Assembly: GCF_002453355.1 (NCBI RefSeq)
Contig: NZ_DKGQ01000029.1
Coordinates: 1 to 32,601, forward strand
Reading direction: 5' to 3'
Origin: Psychrobacter sp. UBA6766
GTDB lineage: Bacteria > Pseudomonadota > Gammaproteobacteria > Pseudomonadales > Moraxellaceae
DNA: 32,601 nucleotides
Notes under the pieces: generated by a model
Database searches by the model: none
What the model was told of the DNA's origin: nothing
What the model saw: the letters and a program-made list of their open reading frames with translations, nothing else
Part shown: one piece after another, positions 6,954-15,329 of the stretch
Position numbering within the stretch: position 1 is the stretch's first letter
Layout of the letters: each line of letters opens with the position of its first letter
Made by a program: the position numbers and the translations under genes

Positions 6954-9908
6954 ATGACAGACAACGATCACAACTCGCACTCACCCATTGATCCTAATAC
7001 GCTACCGAACTTTGCAACCATGCCAAATGTAGCAACGATGGACACCAACCATGTGAACAAAGAACAGCCACCTTTTATCTTGGTTGATGGTTCTTACTAT
7101 TTATTTCGCACGTATCACGCCTTGCCAAAGACTATGCAGAACTCCCAAGGTTTGGTGACCAATGCCATTCGCGGTACGTTAAACGCGCTATTAAAGCTGA
7201 TGCGTCGCTATCATCCCACCCATATGGCGGTTTGCTTTGATACCAAATCACCGACCTTTCGTCATGCGATGTCGGAAGAATATAAAGCCAATCGTCCAAA
7301 AATGGATATTGAGCTTGCCGAGCAGATTCCTTATATCCACCGTTTGGTCACCGCACTCGGGATTCCATTATTACGTATTGAAGGCGCGGAAGCCGACGAT
7401 ATTATTGGAACGCTTGCTCATCGCGCCGTTGCCGAAGGCCATCATGTGGTCATCTCAACGGGTGATAAAGACATGATGCAGCTGATTAATGACTGCGTGA
7501 TATTAGAGGACAGCTTTACGGGTAAAATCACTGATAGCGCAGGCGTGGTCGAAAAATTTGGCATTAATCCTAATCAAATGATTGATTTTTTAACGCTCAT
7601 GGGCGACTCTTCTGATGGTATTAAAGGTGTTCCCGGAATCGGTAAAAAGACAGCCAAAGATTTGCTTAATGAATATGGTACGATCGATAACATGCTTAAA
7701 AACGTCGCCAATATCAAAGGCCGCGCTGGCAAGAATCTGGTCGAATATGCCGACGACATTCCATTTAATGCGCAATTGGCAACCATCGTCACTGATTTAG
7801 AAATCGGTCAAGATTGGCGAGATTTAAAAATCAATACCGATCCTTGCGCCCATATCGATGAGCTACGCGCACTATACTCGGAGCTTGAATTTAGAAATGA
7901 GTTGGCATCTTTAGATCACCCCAATCATCCAGCCAACGGCGCACAAAGCGTTGCTGACAGTCAGGCTAACGCTGAATCACAAGCGCAAATCGCTAAATCT
8001 CTACAATCGAGCATCGTTAATAATATTAAAAACAGTAAAAGTCATGACAAAGCCTGGCATACCATTTTAGACGAGCCTGCTTTCGACAATTTGGTTAAGT
8101 TATTAGAATCTGCGCCGCATTTTGTCATTGATACCGAAACTACCAGCGTTTATTGGCGTCAGGCTAAGTTAGTTGGGCTATCGTTTGCCGTTCAAGCCCA
8201 TGAAGCTTATTACGTGCCGCTGACTCACTGTCTCGAAGGTGACGAGTTAACCGCTAAGCAGCTTGATCGCGATACAGTAATGGCACGTTTAAAGCCTATT
8301 TTAGAAAATCCTAACATTGGCAAGATTGGCCAACATTTAAAATATGACGCTCATATTCTCAGTCTTTATGATATTGACCTCGTTGGCGCTATACACGAAC
8401 GCCCAAATAATTGGGCAATGGATACCATGCTTGCAAGCTATGTCATCAATGCGGCGATTACTCGTCACGGCATGGATGACTTGGCTCGGCATTATCTACA
8501 CACCCAAACCATCAGCTTCGAAGACGTTGCTGGTAAAGGCGCAAAGCAAGTGTGTTTTGACCAAGTTGCCATTGATTTGGCCAGCGATTATGCGTGTGAA
8601 GATGCCGATATTACCTATCAGCTGTTTGACTTATTTAGCCAAAAATTGGCGGATGACGAAAATAACGCCAAGTTGTTACACGAATTAGAAATTCCAACCG
8701 CAGAAATACTCTGCCAGATGGAAACAAATGGTATTTTAATTAAGCGTCCATTTTTAAATGAGCTATCAAAACGTTTCGATGAAGAGATTATTGCGCTTGA
8801 AAAACGCGCTTACGAAGTTGCTGGTGAAGCATTTAATCTTGGTTCGCCAAAACAGCTGGGTGAGGTTCTATTTGAAAAAATTGGTGTGGCTGGTGGTAAA
8901 AAAACCAAATCTGGTCAATACTCGACTGGCGAAGCGGTATTATCAAAAATTGACCATCCGTTAATTGAAATTGTCCTTGAATATCGCGGATTATCGAAGC
9001 TCAAAAGCACTTATACCGATGCACTCGATAACGTGGCAGATAGCGAGACTGACCGCGTCCATACTAGCTATCATCAAGCGCTGACCAGCACTGGTCGCTT
9101 ATCTTCAACCGATCCTAATTTGCAAAATATTCCCATTCGTACCGCGACTGGTCGCTTGATTCGTCAAGCCTTTATCGCCCCAGAAGGTCGCGTTATTTTA
9201 GCCGCGGATTACTCGCAAATTGAACTACGTCTGATGGCCCATTTTTCAGGCGATGAAAATTTAACCCGCGCCTTTAACGACGGCTTAGATATTCATACCG
9301 CAACGGCGGCCGAAGTACTTGGCAAAGCGGTGGAAGAGGTCAGCGCCACTGAGCGCCGAAATGCCAAGGCCATTAACTTCGGATTACTTTACGGCATGAG
9401 CGCTTTTGGCCTGGCTAAACAGCTACAAATGGGCCGCGGTGAGGCGCAAGATTACATCGATATGTACTTTGAGCGTTATCCAAGCATCAAGGACTATATG
9501 ATTAACACTCGTACCAGCGCCGTAGAACACGGTTATGTCGAAACGATACTGGGGCGTAAGCTTTACACACCTGATATCAATCATAGCAATCGCATGGTCA
9601 AGCAAGGCGCTGAACGGGCGGCGATTAACGCGCCGCTGCAAGGCTCAGCCGCGGATATTATTAAGCTTGCGATGATTGCCGTCGATAAAGTATTGCCAAA
9701 AGAGCAGGCAAAAATGCTACTACAAGTCCATGATGAGTTGGTGTTCGAAGTCGATAGCGATAAGGTCGATAGTATTCGTCAGCTGATTACCGACGCTATG
9801 CAAGATGTCTTGACCACAACGGCTGTTGCAAAAGGCTGGAATGTAGACTTCGCCGTACCGTTATTGGTTGAAACCGATATTGGTAGCAATTGGGACGAAG
9901 CGCATTAA
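6954..9908 (+). CDS. polA: DNA polymerase I
   Basis: DNA polymerase I fills gaps and removes RNA primers in replication and repair. All three activities look intact. The 5'-3' exonuclease domain spans about residues 40-330 (ILVDGSYYLFR, EGAEADDIIG, GVPGIGKKTA). The 3'-5' proofreading domain, about 375-580, keeps Asp393 and Glu395 (DTET), GQHLKYD and YACEDADITYQL. The polymerase domain, about 600-984, has motif A with Asp752 (ADYSQIELR), motif B (RRNAKAINFGLLYG) and motif C with Asp927-Glu928 (VHDELVFE). At 984 residues it is longer than the E. coli enzyme (928), because of about 40 extra N-terminal residues and a Gln/Ser/Ala-rich linker around 325-365. The N-terminal start is uncertain: ATG codons also occur at residues 23 and 29, but none has a good ribosome binding site. 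Confidence 0.98.
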   Translation: MTDNDHNSHSPIDPNTLPNFATMPNVATMDTNHVNKEQPPFILVDGSYYLFRTYHALPKTMQNSQGLVTNAIRGTLNALLKLMRRYHPTHMAVCFDTKSPTFRHAMSEEYKANRPKMDIELAEQIPYIHRLVTALGIPLLRIEGAEADDIIGTLAHRAVAEGHHVVISTGDKDMMQLINDCVILEDSFTGKITDSAGVVEKFGINPNQMIDFLTLMGDSSDGIKGVPGIGKKTAKDLLNEYGTIDNMLKNVANIKGRAGKNLVEYADDIPFNAQLATIVTDLEIGQDWRDLKINTDPCAHIDELRALYSELEFRNELASLDHPNHPANGAQSVADSQANAESQAQIAKSLQSSIVNNIKNSKSHDKAWHTILDEPAFDNLVKLLESAPHFVIDTETTSVYWRQAKLVGLSFAVQAHEAYYVPLTHCLEGDELTAKQLDRDTVMARLKPILENPNIGKIGQHLKYDAHILSLYDIDLVGAIHERPNNWAMDTMLASYVINAAITRHGMDDLARHYLHTQTISFEDVAGKGAKQVCFDQVAIDLASDYACEDADITYQLFDLFSQKLADDENNAKLLHELEIPTAEILCQMETNGILIKRPFLNELSKRFDEEIIALEKRAYEVAGEAFNLGSPKQLGEVLFEKIGVAGGKKTKSGQYSTGEAVLSKIDHPLIEIVLEYRGLSKLKSTYTDALDNVADSETDRVHTSYHQALTSTGRLSSTDPNLQNIPIRTATGRLIRQAFIAPEGRVILAADYSQIELRLMAHFSGDENLTRAFNDGLDIHTATAAEVLGKAVEEVSATERRNAKAINFGLLYGMSAFGLAKQLQMGRGEAQDYIDMYFERYPSIKDYMINTRTSAVEHGYVETILGRKLYTPDINHSNRMVKQGAERAAINAPLQGSAADIIKLAMIAVDKVLPKEQAKMLLQVHDELVFEVDSDKVDSIRQLITDAMQDVLTTTAVAKGWNVDFAVPLLVETDIGSNWDEAH

Positions 9909-9979
9909 TGACTTAAATAAAAGAAAAGCCTAAACGATAGCGTTTATAAATGCTAATAGCCCTGTACTTTTCTTCGCAG

Positions 9980-9985
9980 TATAAT
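9980..9985 (+). promoter_or_regulatory. Possible -10 box for the small RNA after polA
   Basis: Perfect TATAAT about 70 bases after the polA stop codon, with no coding sequence immediately downstream. The -35 region at the proper spacing (around TAGCCC) is poor, so an activator or another sigma factor would be needed. Confidence 0.35.
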
Positions 9986-9991
9986 AAGTTT

Positions 9992-10098
9992 ACGTTAGAT
10001 TGTTTTTTACTGGTTATTTTTTATTTATTGATTGCTTTAAATATTGGTTTTTACGCAGTAATCTACGATATAAAGTGAGCCTTCGCGCTCACTTTTTT
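9992..10098 (+). ncRNA. Candidate small RNA downstream of polA
   Basis: A predicted transcript of about 107 bases begins a few bases after the TATAAT at 9980-9985 and ends at a strong terminator hairpin. The 5' segment CGTTAGAT...TACTG (9993-10012) pairs with CAGTAATCTACG (10056-10067) in a 12-pair interrupted stem that encloses a U- and A-rich loop, a layout suited to Hfq. In E. coli the gene directly after polA is spf (Spot 42 RNA), and in Pseudomonas aeruginosa ErsA sits next to polA, so position supports a small RNA here. I see no primary-sequence match to Spot 42. Alternatively it is only the polA 3' untranslated region. Confidence 0.4.
10072..10098 (+). terminator. Strong terminator after polA / candidate small RNA
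   Basis: Nine-base-pair stem AAAGTGAGC/GCTCACTTT with a 6-base loop (CTTCGC) and a T run. It lies 164 bases after the polA stop codon. Confidence 0.88.
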
Positions 10099-10110
10099 GT
10101 TTTTAAAGCT

Positions 10111-10124
10111 AGGAGCATTCCATT
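10111..10124 (+). promoter_or_regulatory. Ribosome binding site pointing at a possible ATT start
   Basis: AGGAG at 10111-10115 is followed 6 bases later by ATT (10122-10124), in frame with the membrane-protein ORF. An in-frame stop lies at 10110-10112, and no ATG, GTG or TTG occurs in frame between it and the ATG at 10179. The ATG has no recognisable ribosome binding site. Confidence 0.45.
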
Positions 10125-10178
10125 TTACATTCAGATAGCGTCATCGAAATCCCCGGTAATATTATCCTATTAATCTGT

Positions 10179-10661
10179 ATGCTACGTTGCGCGCAGTATG
10201 TGATACAAAGCCGCAGCAAACAGAGCCGCTACTTTTGGCTGGCCTCTGTGTTAGTATTCTTTGAAGTGATTCGTCGTGAATTAAACTACTTACCAGAGCT
10301 CTTTATTCCTAGTGATTTCTCACTCCTTGCCCATTCTTATGATTGGTGGGAGGATAGCGTGCTGACTCTTATTTTACTTGTCATTATTGGCTTACTCGCT
10401 TATTCGTGGCGTTATCTTTGGGCGGTATTAAAGGACATTCGTATAAGTCTATATATCGTGATAGCCGTATTGGCGGTCTTACAATATATGGGCGAAAATG
10501 CCATTGTTATCCCCGAAAGTATCGGAGAGATGGTCGAAGAGGTTTCAGAGACGATTATTTATATGATTGCTCTGGTTTACTTATGGCGTTACAAACTTAT
10601 TGGATTTGAAAGGCAGTTTTCACTTCAGCCAAACTACGATGATATGTGTAAAGCCGATTAG
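10179..10661 (+). CDS. Unknown integral membrane protein
   Basis: A small hydrophobic protein, 160 residues from the first ATG. Membrane segments lie at about residues 18-35, 60-80, 89-108 and 123-138, with basic residues (RSKQSR, RYLW, KDIR) between some of them. I recognise no family. The true N-terminus may be earlier: the frame is open back to 10113, and the 19 extra residues from an ATT at 10122 would add a hydrophobic NIILLICML stretch that completes a first helix; this gives 179 residues. That ATT has an ideal AGGAG ribosome binding site while the ATG has none. The coordinates given use the conservative ATG. It follows the polA region terminator, so it needs its own promoter or read-through. 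Confidence 0.65.
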   Translation: MLRCAQYVIQSRSKQSRYFWLASVLVFFEVIRRELNYLPELFIPSDFSLLAHSYDWWEDSVLTLILLVIIGLLAYSWRYLWAVLKDIRISLYIVIAVLAVLQYMGENAIVIPESIGEMVEEVSETIIYMIALVYLWRYKLIGFERQFSLQPNYDDMCKAD

Positions 10662-10894
10662 TAGAGATTGACAGCAGACAAATTCGTCATCTGATAAAAC
10701 CCTTATCAACTATAGAATCTACTTTTGTCAATCTATTTTTAAGTCCATCACCTTGTCCTCTTACATTTTTTGAACATCCTGTGACACCTTATTACTGGTA
10801 GTCGGCTTCATAACGCGTCACACTGATAGCCATAACTTCGGTAACTAACCATAATAATGTGAATAGTATTTATAACAATAATGAGGACATATCC

Positions 10895-11236
10895 ATGGAC
10901 AATTCAAAAACCCCACTGCCAGAAGAGATGGATCATATTGAAGGCGATAGCAATATGGATGATAACGAAGACGGCAGCCAAGAGATTGATTTAAACAATC
11001 CTATGCTGCACACCTTTGATGATGACGATGTGATCGATAATTCAGCAGGATTTAGTAACTCAGAAGTGGGTACGAATGCAACCCAAGGACTCACGCCGAT
11101 GCATCGCCAAAACGTCGATGAAGCGCGTATCAATGAAGTATTGGTTGAAGAAAATTTAGATGATGAGGATTATCCAGATATCGTCGACATCGCCGACAAA
11201 GATGCGGCAGAAATTTCTAATGATGACAATTTTTAA
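10895..11236 (+). CDS. Small, highly acidic protein of unknown function
   Basis: A 113-residue soluble protein dominated by Asp and Glu, including a DDDD run and DDEDYPDIVD, with very few basic residues. It has no signal peptide or membrane helix, and much of it is probably disordered. A GTG at 10859 would give 12 more residues, but the ATG at 10895 has GAGG 8 bases upstream and is preferred. I do not recognise the family. Acidic disordered proteins sometimes mimic nucleic acid or act as chaperones, but nothing here shows that. Ends at a terminator shared with the convergent hemH. Confidence 0.65.
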   Translation: MDNSKTPLPEEMDHIEGDSNMDDNEDGSQEIDLNNPMLHTFDDDDVIDNSAGFSNSEVGTNATQGLTPMHRQNVDEARINEVLVEENLDDEDYPDIVDIADKDAAEISNDDNF

Positions 11237-11282
11237 AGAAACGTCATCTTTAAAAAAACATTGTATTTTAAAGAAGCATTAT

Positions 11283-11322
11283 CCAAAAAAAATACCGAAC
11301 ATCCTGTCCGGTATTTTTTTGG
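11283..11322. terminator. Bidirectional terminator between acidic-protein gene and hemH
   Basis: Stem built on ATACCG/CGGTAT, extended by A/T pairing on both sides with A-run and T-run, around an 11-base loop. It can end both the plus-strand gene (stop 11236) and hemH (stop 11336, minus). Confidence 0.85.
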
Positions 11323-11335
11323 CTTAAGAAAATAA

Positions 11336-12355
11336 TTAAACCCAACCATCCAACGTGCCCGCCCAGCCTTTGACCAACGGCAAGCTTAAGGCTTCAAGCA
11401 AATCAATATGCCCCTCATCAAGGTTCAACGCTGGAATATAATGATACTCCTGCCCGCCTGCGTTTAAGAAATTGTCACGGTTTTCGATTGCCAATTCCTC
11501 TAGTGTCTCTAGACAATCAGCGGAAAATGCCGGGCTGATAACCTGTACCGAGCGCACGCCAGATTTACCCCAATCTTCTAATACCACATCGGTATACGGC
11601 TTAACCCACTCTTGCTTACCAAAACGCGACTGAAAACTGATAATCCATTCATCGTCCTTTAAACCAAGCTCGTGTGCCACTTGCGCGGCGGTACATTTAC
11701 AGCGTTTTGGGTATGGATCGCCTTTATCAGCGTAAGGCTGCGGAATACCGTGGAAGCTAAACATCAATTTTTCAGGTTTTCCATGTTCCGCTTGGAAGCG
11801 GCGAATCGAATCAGCCAATGCTTGAATATAAAGCGGATGTGCAAAGTAGTCTTTGACAATGCTATAGTTCGGCAAGTTGCGCTGCTTTAGCGTCCATTTC
11901 GTCAACGCATCATAAACCGCGCCGCCTGATGTTGCCGAATACTGCGGAAATAAGGGTAAAATCACAAAATGATCTATGCCTTCGCTTCGCAGCGTATCCA
12001 TCACCTCAGGCAAACCAGGGTTGCCATAGCTCATCGCCGGATGTACAGAAACGCGAAATGGCGCGACGCTATTTGCCAAGCGCGGCTCGAGCAGCTCAAC
12101 CTGACTTTTTAGTATTTTACGAATTGGTGAATCGCCTTCCCAAATACTGGCATAAGCCTTTGCCACGCGTTTTGGTCGGCTTGGCAAGACGAACAAATTG
12201 AGAATGATTGCCCATAAAAATTGAGGGATTTCAATCACTCTCGGGTCGGACAAAAACTGTTTTAGATAACGACGGACGGCAGGCGCGGTTGGCTCATCGG
12301 GCGTACCTAGGTTGACTAATAAAACGGCAATACGTGGCGGCAATTCAGGTTTCAT
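11336..12355 (-). CDS. hemH: Ferrochelatase
   Basis: Inserts Fe2+ into protoporphyrin IX, the last step of protoheme synthesis, at the inner face of the cytoplasmic membrane. Family landmarks are all present: LLVNLGTPD (residues 12-20), FPQYSATSGG (136-145), catalytic His202 in FSFHGIPQ, FQSRFG (241-246) and SPAFSADCLETLEEL with Glu283 as the second catalytic residue. At 339 residues it is a normal bacterial length. No extra C-terminal cysteine cluster for an iron-sulfur centre is seen. Single gene; no ribosome binding site is obvious before the ATG. Confidence 0.97.
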   Translation of the reverse strand: MKPELPPRIAVLLVNLGTPDEPTAPAVRRYLKQFLSDPRVIEIPQFLWAIILNLFVLPSRPKRVAKAYASIWEGDSPIRKILKSQVELLEPRLANSVAPFRVSVHPAMSYGNPGLPEVMDTLRSEGIDHFVILPLFPQYSATSGGAVYDALTKWTLKQRNLPNYSIVKDYFAHPLYIQALADSIRRFQAEHGKPEKLMFSFHGIPQPYADKGDPYPKRCKCTAAQVAHELGLKDDEWIISFQSRFGKQEWVKPYTDVVLEDWGKSGVRSVQVISPAFSADCLETLEELAIENRDNFLNAGGQEYHYIPALNLDEGHIDLLEALSLPLVKGWAGTLDGWV

Positions 12356-12816
12356 AATGGCATTATCTATTATTGGATTATGTTATTGTGACGTTATAAG
12401 CTTTGAGTATCTAAAAGTCATTTCGAATAAGGTAAAGTACAAGCGATGTTAAAAATGCAAAATTAAGTGATTTAACCACATATTTGGCAATAGCATTATT
12501 AAGCGCTAGTTAACTACACTTAGAAATTATCAAAATTAACTAAGCAGATTTAATTAATTAAATACAAAATCATAGCCAAATACTAGGCTATATCGTTATC
12601 ATCAGTGTAACATTTTATCAGTCTCAAACGCAGAGCAAAACGCTAGATGTTGCGACTGATTGCGGTGAAGACGGAGGCTGTTTAGACATTACTTGAAAGA
12701 CTGTCCGCGAAGGTTGTACTCCTAGGCGCATCGCCATACAATAGACAAGCCAATTTCGAAAAAGTATCGGCAAATGACTGTCATTTTACTTATAATTGTA
12801 GTTTTGTGAGGTAGCT
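12356..12816. other. Intergenic region between hemH and metX
   Basis: About 460 bases separating divergent genes. The hemH-proximal part is AT-rich, with several short palindromes (AGCGCT, TTAATTAATTAA). The metX-proximal part (12640-12780) is more GC-rich and holds a small GGCG/CGCC hairpin near 12725 but no gene I can support. The metX promoter is at its right end. I could not match any methionine or SAM riboswitch. Confidence 0.5.
12767..12796 (+). promoter_or_regulatory. Likely promoter of metXW
   Basis: TCGGCA (12767-12772), an 18-base spacer and TATAAT (12791-12796). Transcription would start near 12803, leaving a very short leader with GTGAGG as ribosome binding site, too short for a riboswitch. 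Confidence 0.5.
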
Positions 12817-14295
12817 TTGAGCGCACGTTCTGATAGTACCAGTGATCACTCCACCAATCATTCTTCTAATACGGCAGGTGCCGACGGTTTGACAGGCTCG
12901 GTTGGCATCGTCACGCCGCAGACTTTTCATTTCGCTGAGCCGTTGACCTTGGAGTGCAATCGTACCCTGCCGGCATTTGATTTAATCGTCGAAACTTATG
13001 GCACGCTCAATAGCGACAAATCAAACGCCATTCTAATCTGTCATGCTTTGTCTGGTAGCCATCATGCGGCAGGTTTTCATAGTGACGATGATAAAAAAGC
13101 GGGCTGGTGGGACAATATGATTGGCCCCAATAAAGCCATCGATACCAATCGATTTTATGTCGTTTGCTTGAATAATATCGGTAGCTGCTTTGGCTCTACG
13201 GGCCCAACGACGATTAATCCAGATAGTATAAGTGATGGTGGAGAACCACAAGTTTATGGCCCCGACTTTCCCCTTGTCACCATTAAAGACTGGGTAAAAA
13301 CCCAAGCCATGCTCTCAGACCGATTGGGCATTGAGGTGTGGCATGCCGTCGTTGGCGGCTCAATGGGCGGTATGCAAGCCATGCAATGGTCGGTCGATTA
13401 TCCAGAGCGTTTAAAACGCTGCGTGGTCATTGCCAGTACGCCAAAGCTTTCAGCGCAAAATATCGCCTTTAACGAAGTTGCGCGTCAGTCCATATTATCC
13501 GACCCCGATTTTAAAGATGGGCACTACTTGCAGGCAGGTACTTATCCTCGCCGTGGGCTTATCCTTGCGCGCATGGTTGGGCATATCACCTATTTGACCG
13601 ACGACGCCATGAAGGCAAAATTTGGCCGTGATTTAAAATCTGGCAAATTTATGTATGGCTACGATGTTGAGTTTCAGGTCGAAAGTTATCTGCGCTATCA
13701 AGGCGAACGCTTTAGCGAAAATTTCGATGCCAATACTTATTTGCTCATGACCAAAGCTTTAGATTATTTTGATCCAACGCGTGACTATCCATCATCGTCA
13801 GCATTAGAAGCAGAAGAGTCATTAGAATCATCAATCGGCGCTTCTGTAAAAGCGGATGCTAGCAAGGACGAGCTTGAAGAAACATTAGCTGACAGCGCCG
13901 ATGTCGAGGACATTGATACAACCAACGAGCAAGAGCTCAGCGCGCTTAAAGCTGCCTTTGCCCATACGCAGTGCCAATATCTGATCGTGTCATTTACCAC
14001 AGATTGGCGCTTTGCGCCCGAACGCTCACAAGAGATTGTCGACGCGCTGATGGCAACTGGCAAGCCAGTTAGCTATATTAATGTTGACGCGCCCCATGGT
14101 CATGATTCGTTTTTATTTGATATTCCACGTTATATGGGCGCCGTTAAAGGCTTTTTGACCGCGCCATTTATTTCTGATGCTACTTTGACAAAAAGCCAGA
14201 TGAAAAAAAGCCAACCGAAAAAAAGCCCGATAAAAAACACTCAATCAGAAGACAGTCGCCAAAATAGCCAACCAAGTACAGGAGCGCGCTCATGA
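12817..14295 (+). CDS. metX: Homoserine O-acyltransferase MetX
   Basis: Acylates L-homoserine with acetyl- or succinyl-CoA, the first committed step of methionine synthesis. It is an alpha/beta-hydrolase with nucleophile Ser182 (VVGGSMGGMQ), Asp396 (FTTDWRFAP) and His429 (PHGHDSF). The acyl donor cannot be decided by eye; proteobacterial MetX paired with MetW is often succinyl-specific. At 492 residues it is much longer than the usual 360-390: an acidic, low-complexity insert at about 326-373 separates the lid region from the Asp motif, and a Lys/Ser/Gln-rich tail at about 458-492 is encoded by 15-base repeats. TTG start, supported by GTGAGG 5 bases upstream. Overlaps metW by ATGA. Confidence 0.94.
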   Translation: MSARSDSTSDHSTNHSSNTAGADGLTGSVGIVTPQTFHFAEPLTLECNRTLPAFDLIVETYGTLNSDKSNAILICHALSGSHHAAGFHSDDDKKAGWWDNMIGPNKAIDTNRFYVVCLNNIGSCFGSTGPTTINPDSISDGGEPQVYGPDFPLVTIKDWVKTQAMLSDRLGIEVWHAVVGGSMGGMQAMQWSVDYPERLKRCVVIASTPKLSAQNIAFNEVARQSILSDPDFKDGHYLQAGTYPRRGLILARMVGHITYLTDDAMKAKFGRDLKSGKFMYGYDVEFQVESYLRYQGERFSENFDANTYLLMTKALDYFDPTRDYPSSSALEAEESLESSIGASVKADASKDELEETLADSADVEDIDTTNEQELSALKAAFAHTQCQYLIVSFTTDWRFAPERSQEIVDALMATGKPVSYINVDAPHGHDSFLFDIPRYMGAVKGFLTAPFISDATLTKSQMKKSQPKKSPIKNTQSEDSRQNSQPSTGARS

Positions 14296-14909
14296 GAATG
14301 GATCATCAACTAGCTGAGCGCTGGATTGCACCGCATTCACACGTACTAGATTTAGGCTGTGGCAATGGCGATCTGCTGGCACATCTGCAACAAAAACGCG
14401 GCGTGACCGGCTACGGGCTTGAGATTGACGGCGATAAAATCAATGAAGCCATCGCTAAGGGTTTATCTATCGTCGAACAAGATCTGAATGATGGCCTAGC
14501 ACGCTTTGCTGATAACAGCTTTGATACTGTCGTTATGGCACGAGCCCTGCAAGCAGTAAAAGCGCCTGATGTGTTATTGCTCGATATGCTACGCGTCGCC
14601 CGCGAAGCCGTCATTACCTTTCCTAATTTTGCCCACTGGCAAAACCGTCTGCATTTAGGGCTAAAAGGTCTAATGCCCGTTTCAGAAGCGCTGCCTTATG
14701 AGTGGTATAACACCCCAAACATTCATTTATGTACCTTTAAAGATTTTGAGCAGCTGTGCGCGCAGCATGATATTCATATTATCAATCGCTTTGCTGTCAG
14801 TGATTCTGAAAAAGGCCATGCCCCGCTGATGACCGCGTTAATCAGACAAGCGCCCAATCTGCTCGCAGACGTTGCTATTTATCGGGTCACCAAACAAAAA
14901 CCTGAATAA
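14292..14909 (+). CDS. metW: Methionine biosynthesis protein MetW
   Basis: A class I SAM-dependent methyltransferase-fold protein found with MetX in many proteobacteria, where it is needed for, or stimulates, homoserine acylation. The 205 residues match the family. The SAM-binding motif VLDLGCGNGDLL is at 18-29, followed by the acidic strand end GLEID (42-46); typical MetW segments FPNFAHW and PYEWYNTPNIHLCTFKDF follow. The start overlaps the metX stop (ATGA) and has AGGAG 7 bases upstream, so the two are translationally coupled; a second ATG six bases on is possible. Confidence 0.94.
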   Translation: MRMDHQLAERWIAPHSHVLDLGCGNGDLLAHLQQKRGVTGYGLEIDGDKINEAIAKGLSIVEQDLNDGLARFADNSFDTVVMARALQAVKAPDVLLLDMLRVAREAVITFPNFAHWQNRLHLGLKGLMPVSEALPYEWYNTPNIHLCTFKDFEQLCAQHDIHIINRFAVSDSEKGHAPLMTALIRQAPNLLADVAIYRVTKQKPE

Positions 14910-15329
14910 TAGCTGTGTTTATTTATTCTTTACTAAAGGACAATTAAACACCATAAGTAAACATTTTAACCTAATAGATTGTTAAATTACTCTTACGCTT
15001 AAGTAACTCTATGATTTTATTGAGGACAAGGGGGTGTAAGTAAGCATTAAATCGTGTAATTAGTATTTGAGTTTCGTAAGTTTGGATGTTAAGCTAGCAA
15101 AATAGTGTCAGTCGCACCTCAATTACGACCGTTTATCGGATTTTTTAACCGTTTATCGGCCCGATTTGAGGGAATGACCAACTAAATATATAAACGTTAT
15201 TGCTAATAATTAGGTAAGTAGGTAGCGCAAGATTTCACCTAATTGTTATCGCCGCCTCACTGTCTTTAGCGAGACAATATTTAGCGGTGCAACTTTTTTG
15301 CTTATTAACTGCCTAATTTTGGAGCTGCT
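14910..15329 (+). other. Intergenic region upstream of the Sel1-repeat gene
   Basis: About 420 bases without a gene. No clear terminator for metXW was found. It holds two exact copies of a 12-base word (15128-15139 and 15148-15159) spaced 20 bases apart, described separately, and a small GTCT/AGAC hairpin near 15260. Confidence 0.5.
15128..15159 (+). repeat. Two 12-base direct repeats with 20-base spacing
   Basis: The word ACCGTTTATCGG occurs at 15128-15139 and again at 15148-15159, so copies are two helical turns apart. The second copy runs into a small palindrome, ATCGGCCCGAT. The arrangement resembles a pair of protein-binding sites, about 170 bases before the Sel1-repeat gene. Confidence 0.55.

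Noticed and set aside
7237..8964. Several plus-strand ORFs of 60-114 residues inside polA
   Set aside because: Out-of-frame shadows of polA; the polA frame is intact from end to end, so no frameshift is implied.
12640..12780. Possible SAM or methionine riboswitch, or small peptide gene, ahead of metX
   Set aside because: No SAM-I, SAM-II or related consensus could be matched, the likely metX promoter lies downstream of it, and the 12-codon ATG frame at 12646 has no ribosome binding site.
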